Shown here one piece after another: positions 38,487-49,619 of a DNA stretch of 64,000 nt. Position 1 is the first letter of the stretch. The number at the start of each line of letters is the position of its first letter. The DNA lies in NCBI GenBank assembly GCA_037042915.1, contig CM073193.1:2356001-2420000 (forward strand), given 5' to 3'. This DNA comes from Auricularia sp. M13 (lineage: Eukaryota; Basidiomycota; Agaricomycetes; Auriculariales; Auriculariaceae). The notes beneath the pieces were generated by a model. The model was given only the letters and a program-made list of their open reading frames with translations. It was not told where the DNA came from and made no database searches. A program made the translations under genes and the position numbers.

Positions 38487-39885
38487 TTAGACGACGTCCC
38501 ACATCTCTTCCAGCGCGCAGCAGAACTGCACAGCGATGAATGGGAGGGAGAGGCAAGGAGGAAGAGGGAAGGCCGCACCTTGCCGCACGCGACGGACGCG
38601 CTGAGCGAGTAGTCGCTGATGGAGATCTTCTCGTCGACCATGCCGTCCGCGAAGTCGTCCTTGCCGCGCGCCATCGCGCCTACGAACACGGCGATGGAGT
38701 GCGTCTCGGGCAGCGTGGGCAGGAACTTGCTCAGCCGGATCGTCGGTGCGTCGCCCGACAGCGCTAGATAACAACGCGGTCAGGCCCCAAGGGGTGCGTG
38801 AGGGGAGACAGACGCACTGAGCTTGTACGTGTTGATGGGGAAGTGGTCCGTGACGGGGTTCTGTGGGCGTGCGGGGAAAGGCGTGGATCGTGAGCAAATC
38901 GATGTGACTTGCGGCGACTCGACGCACCCTGATGACCTTCAGGAGTTTTTCTGGGCCGTTGACGCCGCGGATGGACAGCTTATGGAGCAGCTGCACTGTG
39001 CGGGAATGAGCCACGGCGGAATCGAGCGCATGACGACGTACCCATGAGGCCCGAAAAGCGCTTGAACGTGCGCGGGATGCGGACATGAGGGTTGACCTCG
39101 ATGAGCACGCCCTTGGTGGTGTGGATGTAGACCTGGAGCAGGCCCGCCTTGTTGAGAGGCGAATCCAGCAACGTGAGCAGGCACTGTCAGGGCACTATCA
39201 GCACCGATCGCCGTGCGGAAATATCAGCGATGAGTACCTGGTGGGTTATGTCGGGACGAGCGTCCGCAATGTCCCTGTTCATTTTGGCAAGCACACCCTG
39301 GTGGTCATCGCAGTTGAGCAGTGCGTATTTTGCCTCCTTTTTTCCGACGCCGCCGCCGCTGCCGGCGACCTTGTATGCCTCTAGACAGGCGCGCTCGAGC
39401 ACGACGATGAGACGGCGCGTGCTCTCCTTCTGGACGGGGGTGCGCGGGATGGAGGCCTGGGCGGGCAGCATAGATGGATTGCGGATGCGGTCGACGTTGC
39501 GGTGGACGAGCGCGGACTGGGCCTTGGGCACGAACGGCTGGGCACGGGCGTCTAGTTCGGAGCCCGAAGTGGGCGACGTCTTGCCGTTCGCGACGCGCGG
39601 CGTAAGGTCGGGGCCAGCGTCGGCATCGTCGTCGTCGAACGCGCCGTCGTCGTCGTCGCCGTGGAGCTGTGCGTGGGACGGTGCGGGCGAGTGCTCGAAG
39701 ACGGAGGAGGCAATGTCGTCGTCGTCGGCCGCCACGACGCGTGGACGGTCTCCGGGCTCTGTGACTGCGTTGCTGTGGCTGCGGTGCTTGGGCAGCGAGT
39801 ACGGTGCGGGGCGAGCGCGGGCGACCGACGACTGCGAGTGGCGGCGGCGACGGGACGACATGGAGGAATGTGGCAGAGAGCGCAA
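38487..39885 (-). CDS. EMG1: Ribosome biogenesis N1-methyltransferase Emg1/Nep1
   Basis: SPOUT-class enzyme that methylates a pseudouridine in 18S rRNA and is needed for 40S assembly in the nucleolus. Exons 39238-39885, 39042-39183, 38928-38995, 38818-38860, 38579-38763 and 38487-38525 join in phase to 374 codons. Family signatures in order: [63 protein letters not shown] region (written here [13 protein letters not shown]), [37 protein letters not shown] and [16 protein letters not shown]. It is longer than yeast Emg1 (252 aa) through an acidic, Ser-rich N-terminal extension. MSSRRRRH at 39861 is an alternative start. It is head-to-head with SCO1. Confidence 0.96.
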
Positions 39886-39942
39886 AGCAGGCCGCGTTTT
39901 TCAAGCCCGCCTCGGCCGTTTTCCCGGTTCCGGCTTTCTCTC
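39886..39942. promoter_or_regulatory. Shared EMG1/SCO1 promoter, 57 bp
   Basis: Only 57 bp separate the two start codons (81 bp if EMG1 starts at 39861). Both transcription starts must lie in this space or within the coding sequences. No TATA box is visible. The sequence is pyrimidine-rich on the SCO1 side. Confidence 0.7.
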
Positions 39943-40901
39943 ATGCCTCCCCGAGCCCGCATACGGCTGCTGGCTCTCGCAAAACCCGCAGCCAGGCTCC
40001 ACGCGCTCCCACGCTTCCCGGCTGGCCATCGACGCGCCTACTCGACGCGCGAAGAGTTCGTCCGCGACCGGCATGCTGTCGGCGTCCGTCGCGCCCGCGC
40101 CCTCCCAGCCTATTCCCGCGTGTCTCTGACCATGTGCTGCAGATGTTCACGCCCCAGGCGGCGGCCGTATTTGTGCTCACCGCGTGCGGCCTGTTCTGGC
40201 ATTTCCAGCACAAGAAGGAGGAACTGCGCGTCAAACGCGGTCAGTGCGCTCCAGCCACAGAACGTAGCACAGTGTGTTGAGTCTCTCACTCAGTCAAGGA
40301 GATGAAGAGCCAGAAGATGGGCAAGGCGCGCGTCGGCGGGCCCTTCACGCTGCGCACCCAGGACGGCACACCGTTCACGCACGAAGACCTGCTCGGCAAG
40401 TGGTCGCTCGTCTACTTTGGCTTCACCAACTGCCCCGACGTCTGCCCCGACGAGCTCGACAAGATGGGCGTCGTCGTCGACACCATCGGTCCGTGCTTCA
40501 CCCGCCACCACCGCCCCGTCGCCTGCCGCTGACAGCACGGTCCAGACAAGAAGGGCGGGCCCCCGATCCAGCCCATATTCATCTCCTGCGACCCCGCCCG
40601 CGACACGAATAACGCGATCAAGGACTACCTCTCCGACTTCCACCCGCGCATGGTCGGCCTGACGGGCACGTACGACCAGGTCAAGGCGACGTGCAAAGCC
40701 TACCGCGTCTACTTCTCCACCCCGCCCGACGTCAAGCCCGGCGACGACTACATCGTGGACCACAGCATTTACTTCTACCTCATGAACCCCGAGGGCGAGT
40801 TCGTAGACGCATTCGGCAAGGACCGCTCCGCCGCCGACGTCGTCCAGCGCGTCGAAGAGGCCGTCGCTGACTTTGAGAAGGAGTACGGCTCCAAGGTCTA
40901 A
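39943..40901 (+). CDS. SCO1: Copper chaperone Sco1 for cytochrome c oxidase
   Basis: Inner-membrane thioredoxin-fold protein that delivers copper to the CuA site of Cox2. Exons 39943-40083, 40143-40239, 40294-40488 and 40546-40901 give 262 codons. The order is an Arg-rich mitochondrial presequence ending RRAYSTREE, one membrane span (FTPQAAAVFVLTACGLFWHF), GGPFTLRTQDG, the copper motif CPDVCPDEL (CX3C), PIFISCDPARD, and IVDHSIYFYLMNPEG with the copper-ligand His (DHS), then a charged tail. Length and order match fungal Sco1. The third intron uses the acceptor TCCAG before ACAAGAAGGG, chosen because it restores VVDTIDKKGGP. It ends 33 bp from the NDUFB7 stop (convergent). Confidence 0.96.
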
Positions 40902-40934
40902 CGAGAGAAAACGTCTATTCGCTTTGGCAGGCAG

Positions 40935-41414
40935 CTATGAATCGTTCGCGGCGTCGCGCGCGGCCTGCTTCTGCTTCGACAGCTCCTTCATTCGCCGCAG
41001 GTAACTGCGCACAGCAAGGCTTAGCATAACACACGTAAGAAGAGAACGGTATACGCACTCGTCGTACTGGCACCTAATAATGTATCCATCCTATTGAGCC
41101 AACTGGCACGGAATAAAACGACCCCACTCACCGCTCGTATTCATGCCTGTGATCAAAGAGAAATTAATGAGCTACAATGTCCCAGCCAAGTCAAGCTCAA
41201 CACCGCGCACCGTTCATGCTCGCATTCCCAGGGCAGCGAAAAGTGCGCGCGGCGGCACTTGTTGAGCGGGATGAGCAGTCTGCAGCGCAGCGCGTCAGGC
41301 CAGAATAACGAGCGAAGAGCGAAGAGCACCGCACGCGGAGCACTGGTCGCGGTATCCGACGGGCAGGCGCGCCTGCGCCATCTCCTCTTGCGACGCCGTC
41401 GTCGAGGAGGTCAT
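40935..41414 (-). CDS. NDUFB7: Complex I subunit NDUFB7 (B18), two 15-nt microexons
   Basis: Accessory subunit of mitochondrial NADH:ubiquinone oxidoreductase facing the intermembrane space, a CHCH protein. Exons 41335-41414, 41211-41279, 41132-41146, 41059-41073 and 40935-41004 total 249 nt (82 codons). Both CX9C motifs are exact: CSALLIPLNKC and CEHERHEYERC, followed by QYDDYLRRMKELSKQKQA. The third and fourth exons are only 15 nt each, and the second CX9C is assembled across three exons. Start MTSSTTASQEEMAQ at 41414 is the only Met in the right frame upstream of LPVGYRDQC. Its presence means that the organism keeps complex I. Confidence 0.93.
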
Positions 41415-41873
41415 CGTCGTCCAAGTTGCGGTGTTTGCCGGCCATCAACGGCGCTGTCTCTTTCTTTCCGCCCAACCACCATCGTCTGCGTCTCCGTTGC
41501 TGCTATGGCCTGACATTGCGACCTCGTTTTGGCGCGTCGTGCTTGGTTTTGTTTTCTTGCCTGTTCTCTGGCGCCGCGCGGCGTTGGCTGCCACTCACGA
41601 AGTGCTCGAACATGTGCTCTGGCTTTCTACCCTTCGTCCAGTGGTCCCTCCCTGCTTCCATGGAAATTTCTCGTACTGTAGGATGCGCCATGTCTCCCTC
41701 TGATCTGTGGGTTCTGCTCGACTCCTGGCACTTACAGCACAACTGCATTTCACATGCATCCTGATGTAGAGAGCCAAACTCGCTGAGCACCAGACACAGC
41801 GGGCGTCTCTACAATCTATGTACTGTACACCAACCGCTCCAAGTCCAATTCTGGCGCAGTTTCACTTTCGACT
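41415..41873. other. Intergenic, no gene seen
   Basis: Lies between the start of NDUFB7 and the stop of the P450 (both minus). Probably NDUFB7 promoter and P450 3' flank. Confidence 0.6.
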
Positions 41874-43975
41874 TCAGAGTTTGATCTCATCCTCCGTCTC
41901 CAGCAGAGCAGCTACGCGCTCGTGCCTTGGAACAAAGCGCACGCGGAACGGCAGTGGCGTGCGTCCGGACTTGCCCTCGTACTCCTCGAGGTTGATCGTC
42001 TCGCCGGGTACGGCCTCAATCCTGAACGACCACAGAAGCCGGGATATTGCCAGCCAGAGGGAGTGCTCGGCTACGTGGATTCCTGGACAGATGCGGCGAC
42101 TGCTGCTGTTTTAGCACGCGACTAGGCGACCTGGCTGGAAGACTCACCCGGCGCCGAAGGCGAAGTGGTCGCGCTGCATGGGGTCTACGAGCCTCGACGA
42201 CTCCGCGCAGCTGAGCTCGTCGCCGTAGTAGCGATCGGGATTGAACTCATCCCTACGAAATTCAACCAACGCACGAATCAGCACCGTCACGCGGAGTCCC
42301 TGCGCTCATTCCAACCAGAATTGGAGAGAGGGGGCACTCACGGATTCGCATAGCGCGCGGGATCGTGATGCAGCGCGTAGCAGTTCATCACGACGACGGT
42401 GTCCTTGGGAATGTACATCCCGCCGTACACGAAGTCGCCCGTGGTGTAGTGCGGCGTGCCCATCCAGAACGGCGAGTGCAGCCGCTCGACCTCCTTGACG
42501 ATCGCGCGGACGAACGGGAGCGCAGCCGCGTCGTCGATGCCGGGCCAGCACGCGGCGTCGCGCCCGAGGACGTCGTCCAGCTCGGCGTGCGCGCGCGCCT
42601 GCACCTCCGGGTGCGTGGCGATGAGCGCGACGAACCACTGCAGCGTGCTGGTCGTCTGCGTTAATGTGAGTATTGCTGGCCTGTCGCGAGATCCGAGAAT
42701 GGAGACTGACCGTGTGCACCCCTCCCAGTGTGAACACGGCCGAGAGCATGCACATGTCTTCCCAGTCGAGCTGTGGATTCGTGAGCTTGTTTCATGATGG
42801 CATCGGTCCATTCGGTAGCGTACCTTCTCCTGCTCCTGGATGTTGATCAACGTCTTCACCAGGCAGTCCGGCACGTCCTCCCCAGCGTCCATCCTCGCAC
42901 GCACGCGCTCGATCATTGCGCCATAAACGTCCATGATCCCGCTACTGAGAGCCTTGGCGCGCGACTTCGTTCGCGAAGGCAGCCACTGGAGGAGAGGGAA
43001 GAAGTCGATCATGTTGTTGAACGGCCCTGCGCAGCGGCGTCCCGTCAGACATGAGTAGGCATTTCAGACTCGCACAGCGCACCAGTTAACTCCATGAATT
43101 CATCTCCAAGCGCGAGGGCTCGTCTGACAAGAGGGTCGTCCGTCGTGTCCGTTCGCGTGCCGAAGGAGATGGTGAGCATGTTGCTGAGATGTGGGTTAGT
43201 CATCGCGATTATTTTTCATCGGGAATGGTCGTGCTGACGTACTTGAGCGCAAAGCGGCCAGTGTAGTGCGCTGGGCCTAAAGGTATCGCGCCGCCTGCGC
43301 CCTCTTGATATAGAGATTTCAAAAGAATGTGAGCTTCGTAGTCCAACACGTGTGAGTAACTATTGATTGCGTTAGGCGTTAGCAGAGACATCGCAATGCG
43401 ACGGTGTTGTCTCCTACCAGTGCATCTCCCGTCAGCGAGCATGCCATGAATTTCAGAGACAGAGATCCCCGGGCCGGTACGTACCACTTGTCGCCGTAAT
43501 TAGTCCCAGTAATCGCCCTCCCTTTGAGGATGGTCTGGCTCTTGATAAAATACTGCTTCCTGCCAGAGAACAGCGCGCCGTTCGTGACCATCAGGTCCTT
43601 CACGATGGCCGGGTCCGAGATGACGACGAAGAGCTGGTTGCCCAGCCAGAACGAGATGAGGGGCCCGTACTGCTCTTTCCACTTCTGCAGGACGCGCTCG
43701 GGGTATTTGCGGAGGAAGGCATAGCGCAGCGGAGGCCCGGGAGGGAGGCGGTGTCCGTGCTTGTCGACGAGTTCCTTGCGCAAGAAGAGGGGGAGGATAT
43801 ATGCGAGCACGACGAAGAGAGCGAAGGCGAGTAAAACTCGGTGCGCAGCGTCCTGAGATGGGGACGTGAGCTTATCCCTTTTCGATGACGATGGGTTCAC
43901 GAGGTTCCTGCTACTCACCGGGCTAATGCGGATTGCTGCCAGCGGCAGGAGTACGTCAAGCGAAGACTGCTGCAT
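41874..43975 (-). CDS. Cytochrome P450 monooxygenase
   Basis: Haem-thiolate oxygenase anchored in the ER membrane, substrate unknown. Nine exons: 43919-43975, 43485-43852, 43243-43413, 43083-43183, 42824-43026, 42711-42770, 42342-42655, 42148-42252 and 41874-42099, 534 codons, all phases consistent. Order: N-terminal anchor (RVLLAFALFVVLAYILPLFL), LPPGPPLRY hinge, helix C WRQHRRIA, helix I region MLSAVFTLGGVHTTSTLQWF (here GGVHTTS where AGxDTT is usual), ExxR KEVERL, PERF-like DEFNPDRY, haem loop FGAGRRICPGI (Cys ligand). The I-helix His in place of Asp (GVHTT) is a noteworthy deviation. Likely a xenobiotic or secondary-metabolite enzyme. Confidence 0.93.
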
Positions 43976-45896
43976 CTCGAAAACCGCGTTGCTGGCGCGA
44001 ATGAGAAGGAGAAAGGCGAAAAGGAATGAGAACCATCCTGCGATGGGGTGTGGGATAAATACTCTCCTCCGAGAATAGCAGGTCAGCCATCGCACAGCGG
44101 TGCGGCTGAGAAGAGAGAACCAACCGTGAGCATGTTTCGCATCATTGTCTTATTCCGTAGACGGATCGCGCTCAGCTGTCAGAAATTTCAGATGCAAGCG
44201 GCGCGCGCTTGTTCCAGCGGCGTAATCATATCGAGAGAAATGCAACTCAAATCGCCGCCCCTCCGGGCTACTCCTTCCGGCCGGAGATTATCCACGAGGA
44301 TACGGAGGACGAGGACCGAATATACTACCCAACGCAGTAACGTTCTCCACCATTGCAACATATACTATAACTTCCTCGCGCGCAGCACGTTACAGCGCAC
44401 GGTTCTCGTGAGCCTGGGAACGTAGGACACACCACGGTAATGTGTCGACATATCAACAATGGGATGAATTGCCCTACTTCCTCGCAGCACTATGATGAGC
44501 TGGAGTCGGACCCGAGGCTCATTAGATCAACGGGAGCACCATTCTCGGAATGGAACTTCAGCTCGCGGTCTGAGAACGGCTTTCGGACATCGCGGCGCGA
44601 TGCTATATACTGGCACTTGCTGTGTGCTTCGAGTCGCCGAGTCTTGGCAGTCTCGCGGTGCCCGAGACTGGGACTGTGGGAATCCGTTGGGCGTCAACAC
44701 GTCAACCTTCGTCTCGGGCCCGACTTGCACAGCCAAAGGAACACTCGAGCATTGATTTACAGTAACGATTCACACGTACGGCCGCGGGTGCAAGTCTCTG
44801 CCGTTGTTGGTCTCGCTCATGCATTGAAACGCGTTATGGGGATTTCACGGCCTCCAAAACGAAACGGTCGCCCAAACCTTATTATTCCCCTACGAGCTTT
44901 ATAGATCATATGCGCAGCGCGGTGTGGGATGATTCTGTCCGTCCTGATCGGCCGCGGAGAACATTGCAACAAGCGCTCCTAAGAGGCTCTAATGGAACGA
45001 AGCATGATGCTGCAGTCTCTGGAGCTATTTTGAGCATTTGCGGCTGTCTGCACGCGCGGACAACGGGTCATTTAAACGCGGACTCGCCTGACAGCTCCGC
45101 TGACAGTTGATACTGATACAGTTGCAAACAAATACCCTATACTGCAATGCCAAACATAAGCGTGTAACCCCCGGTTCTGGAACAAGACGGAGTCTACTCC
45201 TGCGTAGACAGAAATAGGGTAAATTCAGGCCGGTAGACCTGTTGGTAGGACCAGGTTGAACGTCGAATGCCAACAATTTGCAAGCTCGATTCTGATTAAC
45301 ACTGTGTGCGGCAAGACCGGCCCCACTCTGTACTGCAAGCAGCCAGTTGGCCGGAACACCGATGTCTAGCGTGATATAAAGCGAGAAGAACTTGCAACTG
45401 GAGGCAACATGATCCCCCCGGACCTCTGGCTAGTGAGAGACAAGAGTCCTTAATCTAGGTTTTAACATCTAATTCAGACAGGACGACGGCGACGCGATTG
45501 CGAAGGCAACGGAACGTGCACCCCTACCTTTGACATGGAGTCGTTGGCATGATAGAAACTCCTCAACAGCCTGCCTAGATTCATTATGGGAACAACGAAC
45601 GCCGAACGGCATCCACCATGGTGACTATCTACCGATCGTCAGGCGCAGGAACGAGACTGCCAGTGTCAGGTCGTCCTCCGAATCATGCAACTAGGGCGAG
45701 GGGTAATGAGGGACGCGAAGGAGTTGATGGATTAGCCTGCCTGGCCTTGGCGAGTAGCAGACCGAACTGACAGCTAGATCGAGAGATACAGATACAAACA
45801 CAGCAAAACGTACATCCACAAACATCACATCCTGTCACTGTGTGAGACTGGAGTCTCACGCGCACGGCTCGCCTCTTGCCAGAACTCGATTGGCAT
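43976..45896. other. 1.9 kb without a supported gene
   Basis: Several plus-strand frames (44048-44425, 44440-44904) and minus 45683-46054 lack motifs and intron-supported continuity. I see no tRNA and no repeat. Longest gene-free stretch of the right half. Confidence 0.5.
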
Positions 45897-47346
45897 TTAC
45901 CAATCCGCGTCGTCCTCCGTCTCCTGCGCGTCCTTATCCTCCTCGGGCCAAAAGTCGAGCACCTCAGCCTCCTTGCCCAGCCGCTTGACGACCTCCCAGA
46001 ACGCCTTCTCCGCTGCCAAAGCAGCGGCGTCGCCCAGCTCTGCGGGCGCGCCAAGCGGGAGGGTGTCGAGCAAGACGTCTGCGTCTGGCCGCGTTAACGG
46101 TGACGGTGAGGACGCAGAGGAGGGAGGAGGCTGGGTGAACGAAGCGGTAAATGTGGGTGCGTGCCCGCCGAGCAGCGTGTTAAGGTGCGGCTGCAAGTCC
46201 GGTGTGAACTGGGTGGAAGAGGAAGTAGCGAAGACGTGGACGACCCAGTTGCCCGGCGGCGCGGACATGCTCTTCGGCCCTGTTATCAGCGCGCGGACTA
46301 CAGGCTCGTCCGAGGAAGGAGGGAAGACGACCAGCGCATCGTCGACGGGCTGCTCGCGGTCCGGGAGGGCCAGCGGGTGCGCCGTCAGCGCGACGCTGCA
46401 CGTCAGCGTCTCCTGCTGCTGTTCGGGCTCCGGGTGCGAGGAGAGCAGGACCGAGGCGGTCAGCGTGTCGGGTACACCATCCAGCGTGATCGACCATTTC
46501 TCTCCGTCATGGGACAGGGCAAGCAGCTTGTGGCCGAGGATGTACACACCGCCATGCACGGCGCATGTGCGGCAGAAGCCCTGCGCGATCTCGCCCAGGC
46601 CGCCGTAGTAGGGCAGCAGGAAGGGCGAGTTGCCGTATCTGCCGGATGAGCGGATGAAGGCGCGCGTGCGGGCGAGCGCGCTGCCCGTCGCCTCTGCTCA
46701 GATGTGTCAGCCCGCAGCATAAGCACGTACAGCGTTGACATGCCATACCCTGCGCCGAGCCACACTGCGCGATGGCATAAACGACCGCATCGGCCGTGCG
46801 GTCGCCCAACCTGAACCGCTCGCGCAAGAACGCGCCAAACGGGCGCTGGGCGTCGTCGTCGGACGGCGGCTCGTCGCCCGCGGCGAAGAGCAGGAACTTC
46901 ATGAGATGGTGCTTCTCGGGCAGCGTGAGGTCCTTCGAGCGGAACACGTCCTCCTTGCTTCCGGGAACGGCCTGCAGCGGGCCCGCGGGCGACGGCGCGA
47001 GCGCCAGGGCGTCGAGCAGCTTGTAGCCGCCGTACCTGCTCACGCCGCTCGCGACGATGCTCGTGATCAGCGGGCCCGTCGCGTTGATGACCGCCGGGGC
47101 GAGCGCAATGGAATATTGGCGCGCATACGGCGGCAAGGGCTGGCTGGCGGTGGACGACGATGGGTGGCGGAGGAGCTCGTCGGGCGTGAGCGACGCGTGG
47201 GCGCCGCCGTAGAAGTCGTTCTCGTCGACATGCAGCACGCTGAGGCCCGCCTTGGCGAGCGCGGCGGCGGCGATGGAGGCTGCGAGGTCAGTGCTGAGGA
47301 CGAGGACGTCAAAGTGCGTCCCGGGCGTCGAGTCGGGGGAAGCCAT
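45897..47346 (-). CDS. MRS6: Rab escort protein / Rab geranylgeranyltransferase component A
   Basis: GDI-superfamily protein that presents newly made Rab GTPases for prenylation. Two exons, 46749-47346 and 45897-46693, 464 codons. N-terminus: HFDVLVLSTDLAASIAAAAL, then VLHVDENDFYGGAHASL. Middle: GPLITSIVASGVSRYGGYK (the conserved Y(L/K) surface), EDVFRSKDLTLPEKHHLMKF, FGAFLRERFRL and, after the intron, YGNSPFLLPYYGGLGEIAQGF and HGGVYILGHK. The usual GTGLxES nucleotide-fold loop reads STDLAAS here. The C-terminus is acidic (DKDAQETEDDADW). It is shorter than yeast Mrs6 (about 600 aa). It is head-to-head with the proteasome gene. Confidence 0.92.
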
Positions 47347-47397
47347 CGGAGAGTGCCGGGGCGACGCGCAACACGCGTTTCTCCTTCCCTTCCAGCC
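47347..47397. promoter_or_regulatory. Shared MRS6/SCL1 promoter, 51 bp
   Basis: The start codons are 51 bp apart. The space contains CTTTCTCCTTCCC-type pyrimidine sequence on one strand and no TATA box. Confidence 0.65.
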
Positions 47398-48504
47398 ATG
47401 TCCCGCACATCCTACGACAGGCACGCCCACCGCGTCTCCAGGGCGCATACAGCCTGCTGACCGCCCGCTGCGCAGATACCTGACGGTGTTTTCGCCCGAG
47501 GGACGGCTGTACCAAGTAGGCACGTACATAACGGCTTAAGAGCTTTGTGCGCGGGTCGCCGCTGACGACGAGGACAGAGTACGCGTTCAAGGCCATCTCG
47601 GGCTCGGGGCACACGGCCATCTCTGTGCGCGGCAAGGACACGGCCGTCGTCATCACCCAGAAGAAAGTCCCCGTGCGTTGCGTGACGCGTCCCGCGCTCC
47701 TCCCGCTCACTCTCCGCGCGCAGGACAAGCTGCTGGACGCGAGCACCGTCACGCATCTGTTTAGCATAACCCCGTCGATAGGCTGCGTCATGACCGGTCT
47801 CATCGGTGCGCTTCGCCGTCTCGCATTGTCCTGAATTCACCCCGACACCGCCGCAGCCGACGCCCGCGCGCAGGTCGCACGCGCACGCGCCGAGGCGGCC
47901 GAGTTCCGGTACAAATACGGCTACGAGATCACGCCCGACGCGCTCGCCCGCCGGCTGGCCAACATCAACCAGGTCTACACCCAGCGCGCGGGCATGCGGC
48001 CCTTGGGCATCGGTACGCTCTCTCCCCCTTTGGCCGTCTCTTCCAGACTGACACTGTGCACTGTGCAGCGACGATACTTATTGGCATCGACCCCGAGTAC
48101 GGGCCGCAGGTGTTCAAGCTGGACCCCGCAGGCTACTTCATCGGCTTTCACGCGACCGCCGCCGGCCAGAAACAGCAGGAGGCCATGAACCACCTCGAGA
48201 AGCGCTGGAAGAAGCTCGAGGGCGGCGCGGACGACCCCGCCAAGGCCGGCCAGGCGCTCGACCGCGACCTGGTCATCGAGGTCCACATATTCACATTTAT
48301 ATTGGCAGAACGCTGACACAATGCGCTCAGATTGCGATTGAAGCCATCTCGACGGTACTCGCGACGGATTTCAAGGCGGGCGAGGTCGAGGTCGGCATCG
48401 TGTCGACAGCAGAGAGCGAGGACCCGAAGACGCGCGGCAAGTGGCGCGTCATGAGCGAGGCCGAGGTTGAGAAGCACTTGCTGGCGTACGCGGAGAAGGA
48501 TTAA
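47398..48504 (+). CDS. SCL1: 20S proteasome subunit alpha1 (alpha type-6)
   Basis: Outer-ring subunit of the 20S core. Seven exons: 47398-47420, 47476-47519, 47578-47672, 47724-47805, 47857-48012, 48069-48280 and 48331-48504, 261 codons. Signatures: [20 protein letters not shown] (proteasome A-type N-terminal motif), [86 protein letters not shown]. Introns 1 and 2 begin GC, not GT: ACAG|GCACGC and GTAG|GCACGT. Only this reading yields the invariant [11 protein letters not shown] and YQVEYAF. No GT alternative preserves both. Confidence 0.95.
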
Positions 48505-48617
48505 GTCTTCCATAGTTAATGAACGGGTTTCTCTTTCTCTGCGCTTTCCTGTCACAGTCAATCGCATCTACAATAAGGTTCCATTTGAACGCTTCAGTCT
48601 GGAGTACAGCTCAATGC

Positions 48618-49058
48618 TCATCTCTGGAGCGTCGATGCGCCGCCCGACTGCACGCGCACCGTCAGTTGAAAACATTATGCGATGGAGCAGGATAGCACGC
48701 ACGATGACGGCGTCTATCTCAGCGTCGGTGACGGGCACAGCGCTCTGCACGAGCCGGGGCGGCGCCTGCCACCATTCCAGCGCCGAACCGCTGCCGCCTT
48801 GCGCCTTGCCTTGGCCGGACTGCGGCTTGGGCGGCGCAGAGGACAGCTTGCGCAGGAACTCGGAGAAGTGCGACGCGACGTCCTTGGGCGCCGCGGGGTG
48901 CGGCGCGGGTTCGTGTGCGTCTGCGAAGGCGAAGGGAAGGTATGTATGTATGAGCTCGGGGTGGATGGAGGAAGGGACGCACGCGTGGGCGGGGCGCGCT
49001 TGCCCAGGAAGTGGATGAGCGGGGTGTGCACCCGGCGGATCGTGGCTGTTGGCCGCAT
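48618..49058 (-). CDS. KGD4: Kgd4/MRPS36-type subunit of 2-oxoglutarate dehydrogenase
   Basis: Small mitochondrial adaptor that tethers E3 to the 2-oxoglutarate dehydrogenase core (earlier called ribosomal protein S36 or Ymr31). Exons 48983-49058 and 48703-48920 give MRPTATIRRVHTP, the diagnostic HTPLIHFLGKR, then HEPAPHPAAPKDVASHFSEF. A last intron with GTGCGT donor would add Arg and a TGA at 48618 (99 codons). Read-through instead would end at 48568. Start at 49058 is preferred because it gives a short basic mitochondrial presequence. It converges on SCL1. Confidence 0.85.
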
Positions 49059-49619
49059 CGAGCGAGCGAGCAGCGAGGGAGGAGGAGAACGTAGATGCCG
49101 ACGACCGGGCTCTGCCGCCAGCGCTCTCGACCATGACCATGACCGTGACATCCTTTGCTTCTCAGTCTGGAATCAGCACCGACGAGGTTGTCCCATTCTC
49201 TATCCTGTCTTTCTGGCAATAAGCCCATGCTCGTCTATCGGTCTGGCTTCTTGCAGACTTGTGGCCAACCTAAGAATCACTTCGGCCTGCCGTCCCGCCC
49301 GATTTACAACTGTCCTTTCGTGCCGTGCAGTCGCCTTCCGAGTCCAGCCAGCCAATCGTCGCTGGTTTCGGCTCGCGCGGTCTGCTGGGAGCGGATACCA
49401 ACCGCTGACAGTGCAGTCTTTTCCTCTTCAGGCCTCTGCTCAGCGTGTAGATTCAAGATCACCCCCACGCTGACACCGGGAAGTAGGACTGCCGTGAGTG
49501 CATCCATGTGTTCCGATGATATTCGAAAGCTGCCGCTCGCTGTCTGGCAGCAGGACATAAAATCGCACCACGATGCCGTACCCCACTCCGTTGCCACATA
49601 ACTCTTCAGGTAGCCCTCG
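49059..49619. other. Intergenic, no gene seen
   Basis: Between KGD4 and the methyltransferase cluster. Open frames at plus 49155-49601 and minus 49304-49711 are without motifs. Confidence 0.5.

Noticed and set aside
44440-44904. Plus-strand 154-codon gene in the 1.9 kb gap
   Set aside because: No motif, no splice-supported extension, and competing frames of similar length on both strands.
47421-47475. GT donor for the first SCL1 intron (CACCGC|GTCTCC)
   Set aside because: Joining there shifts the frame and destroys the conserved YLTVFSPEG. Only the GC donor fits.
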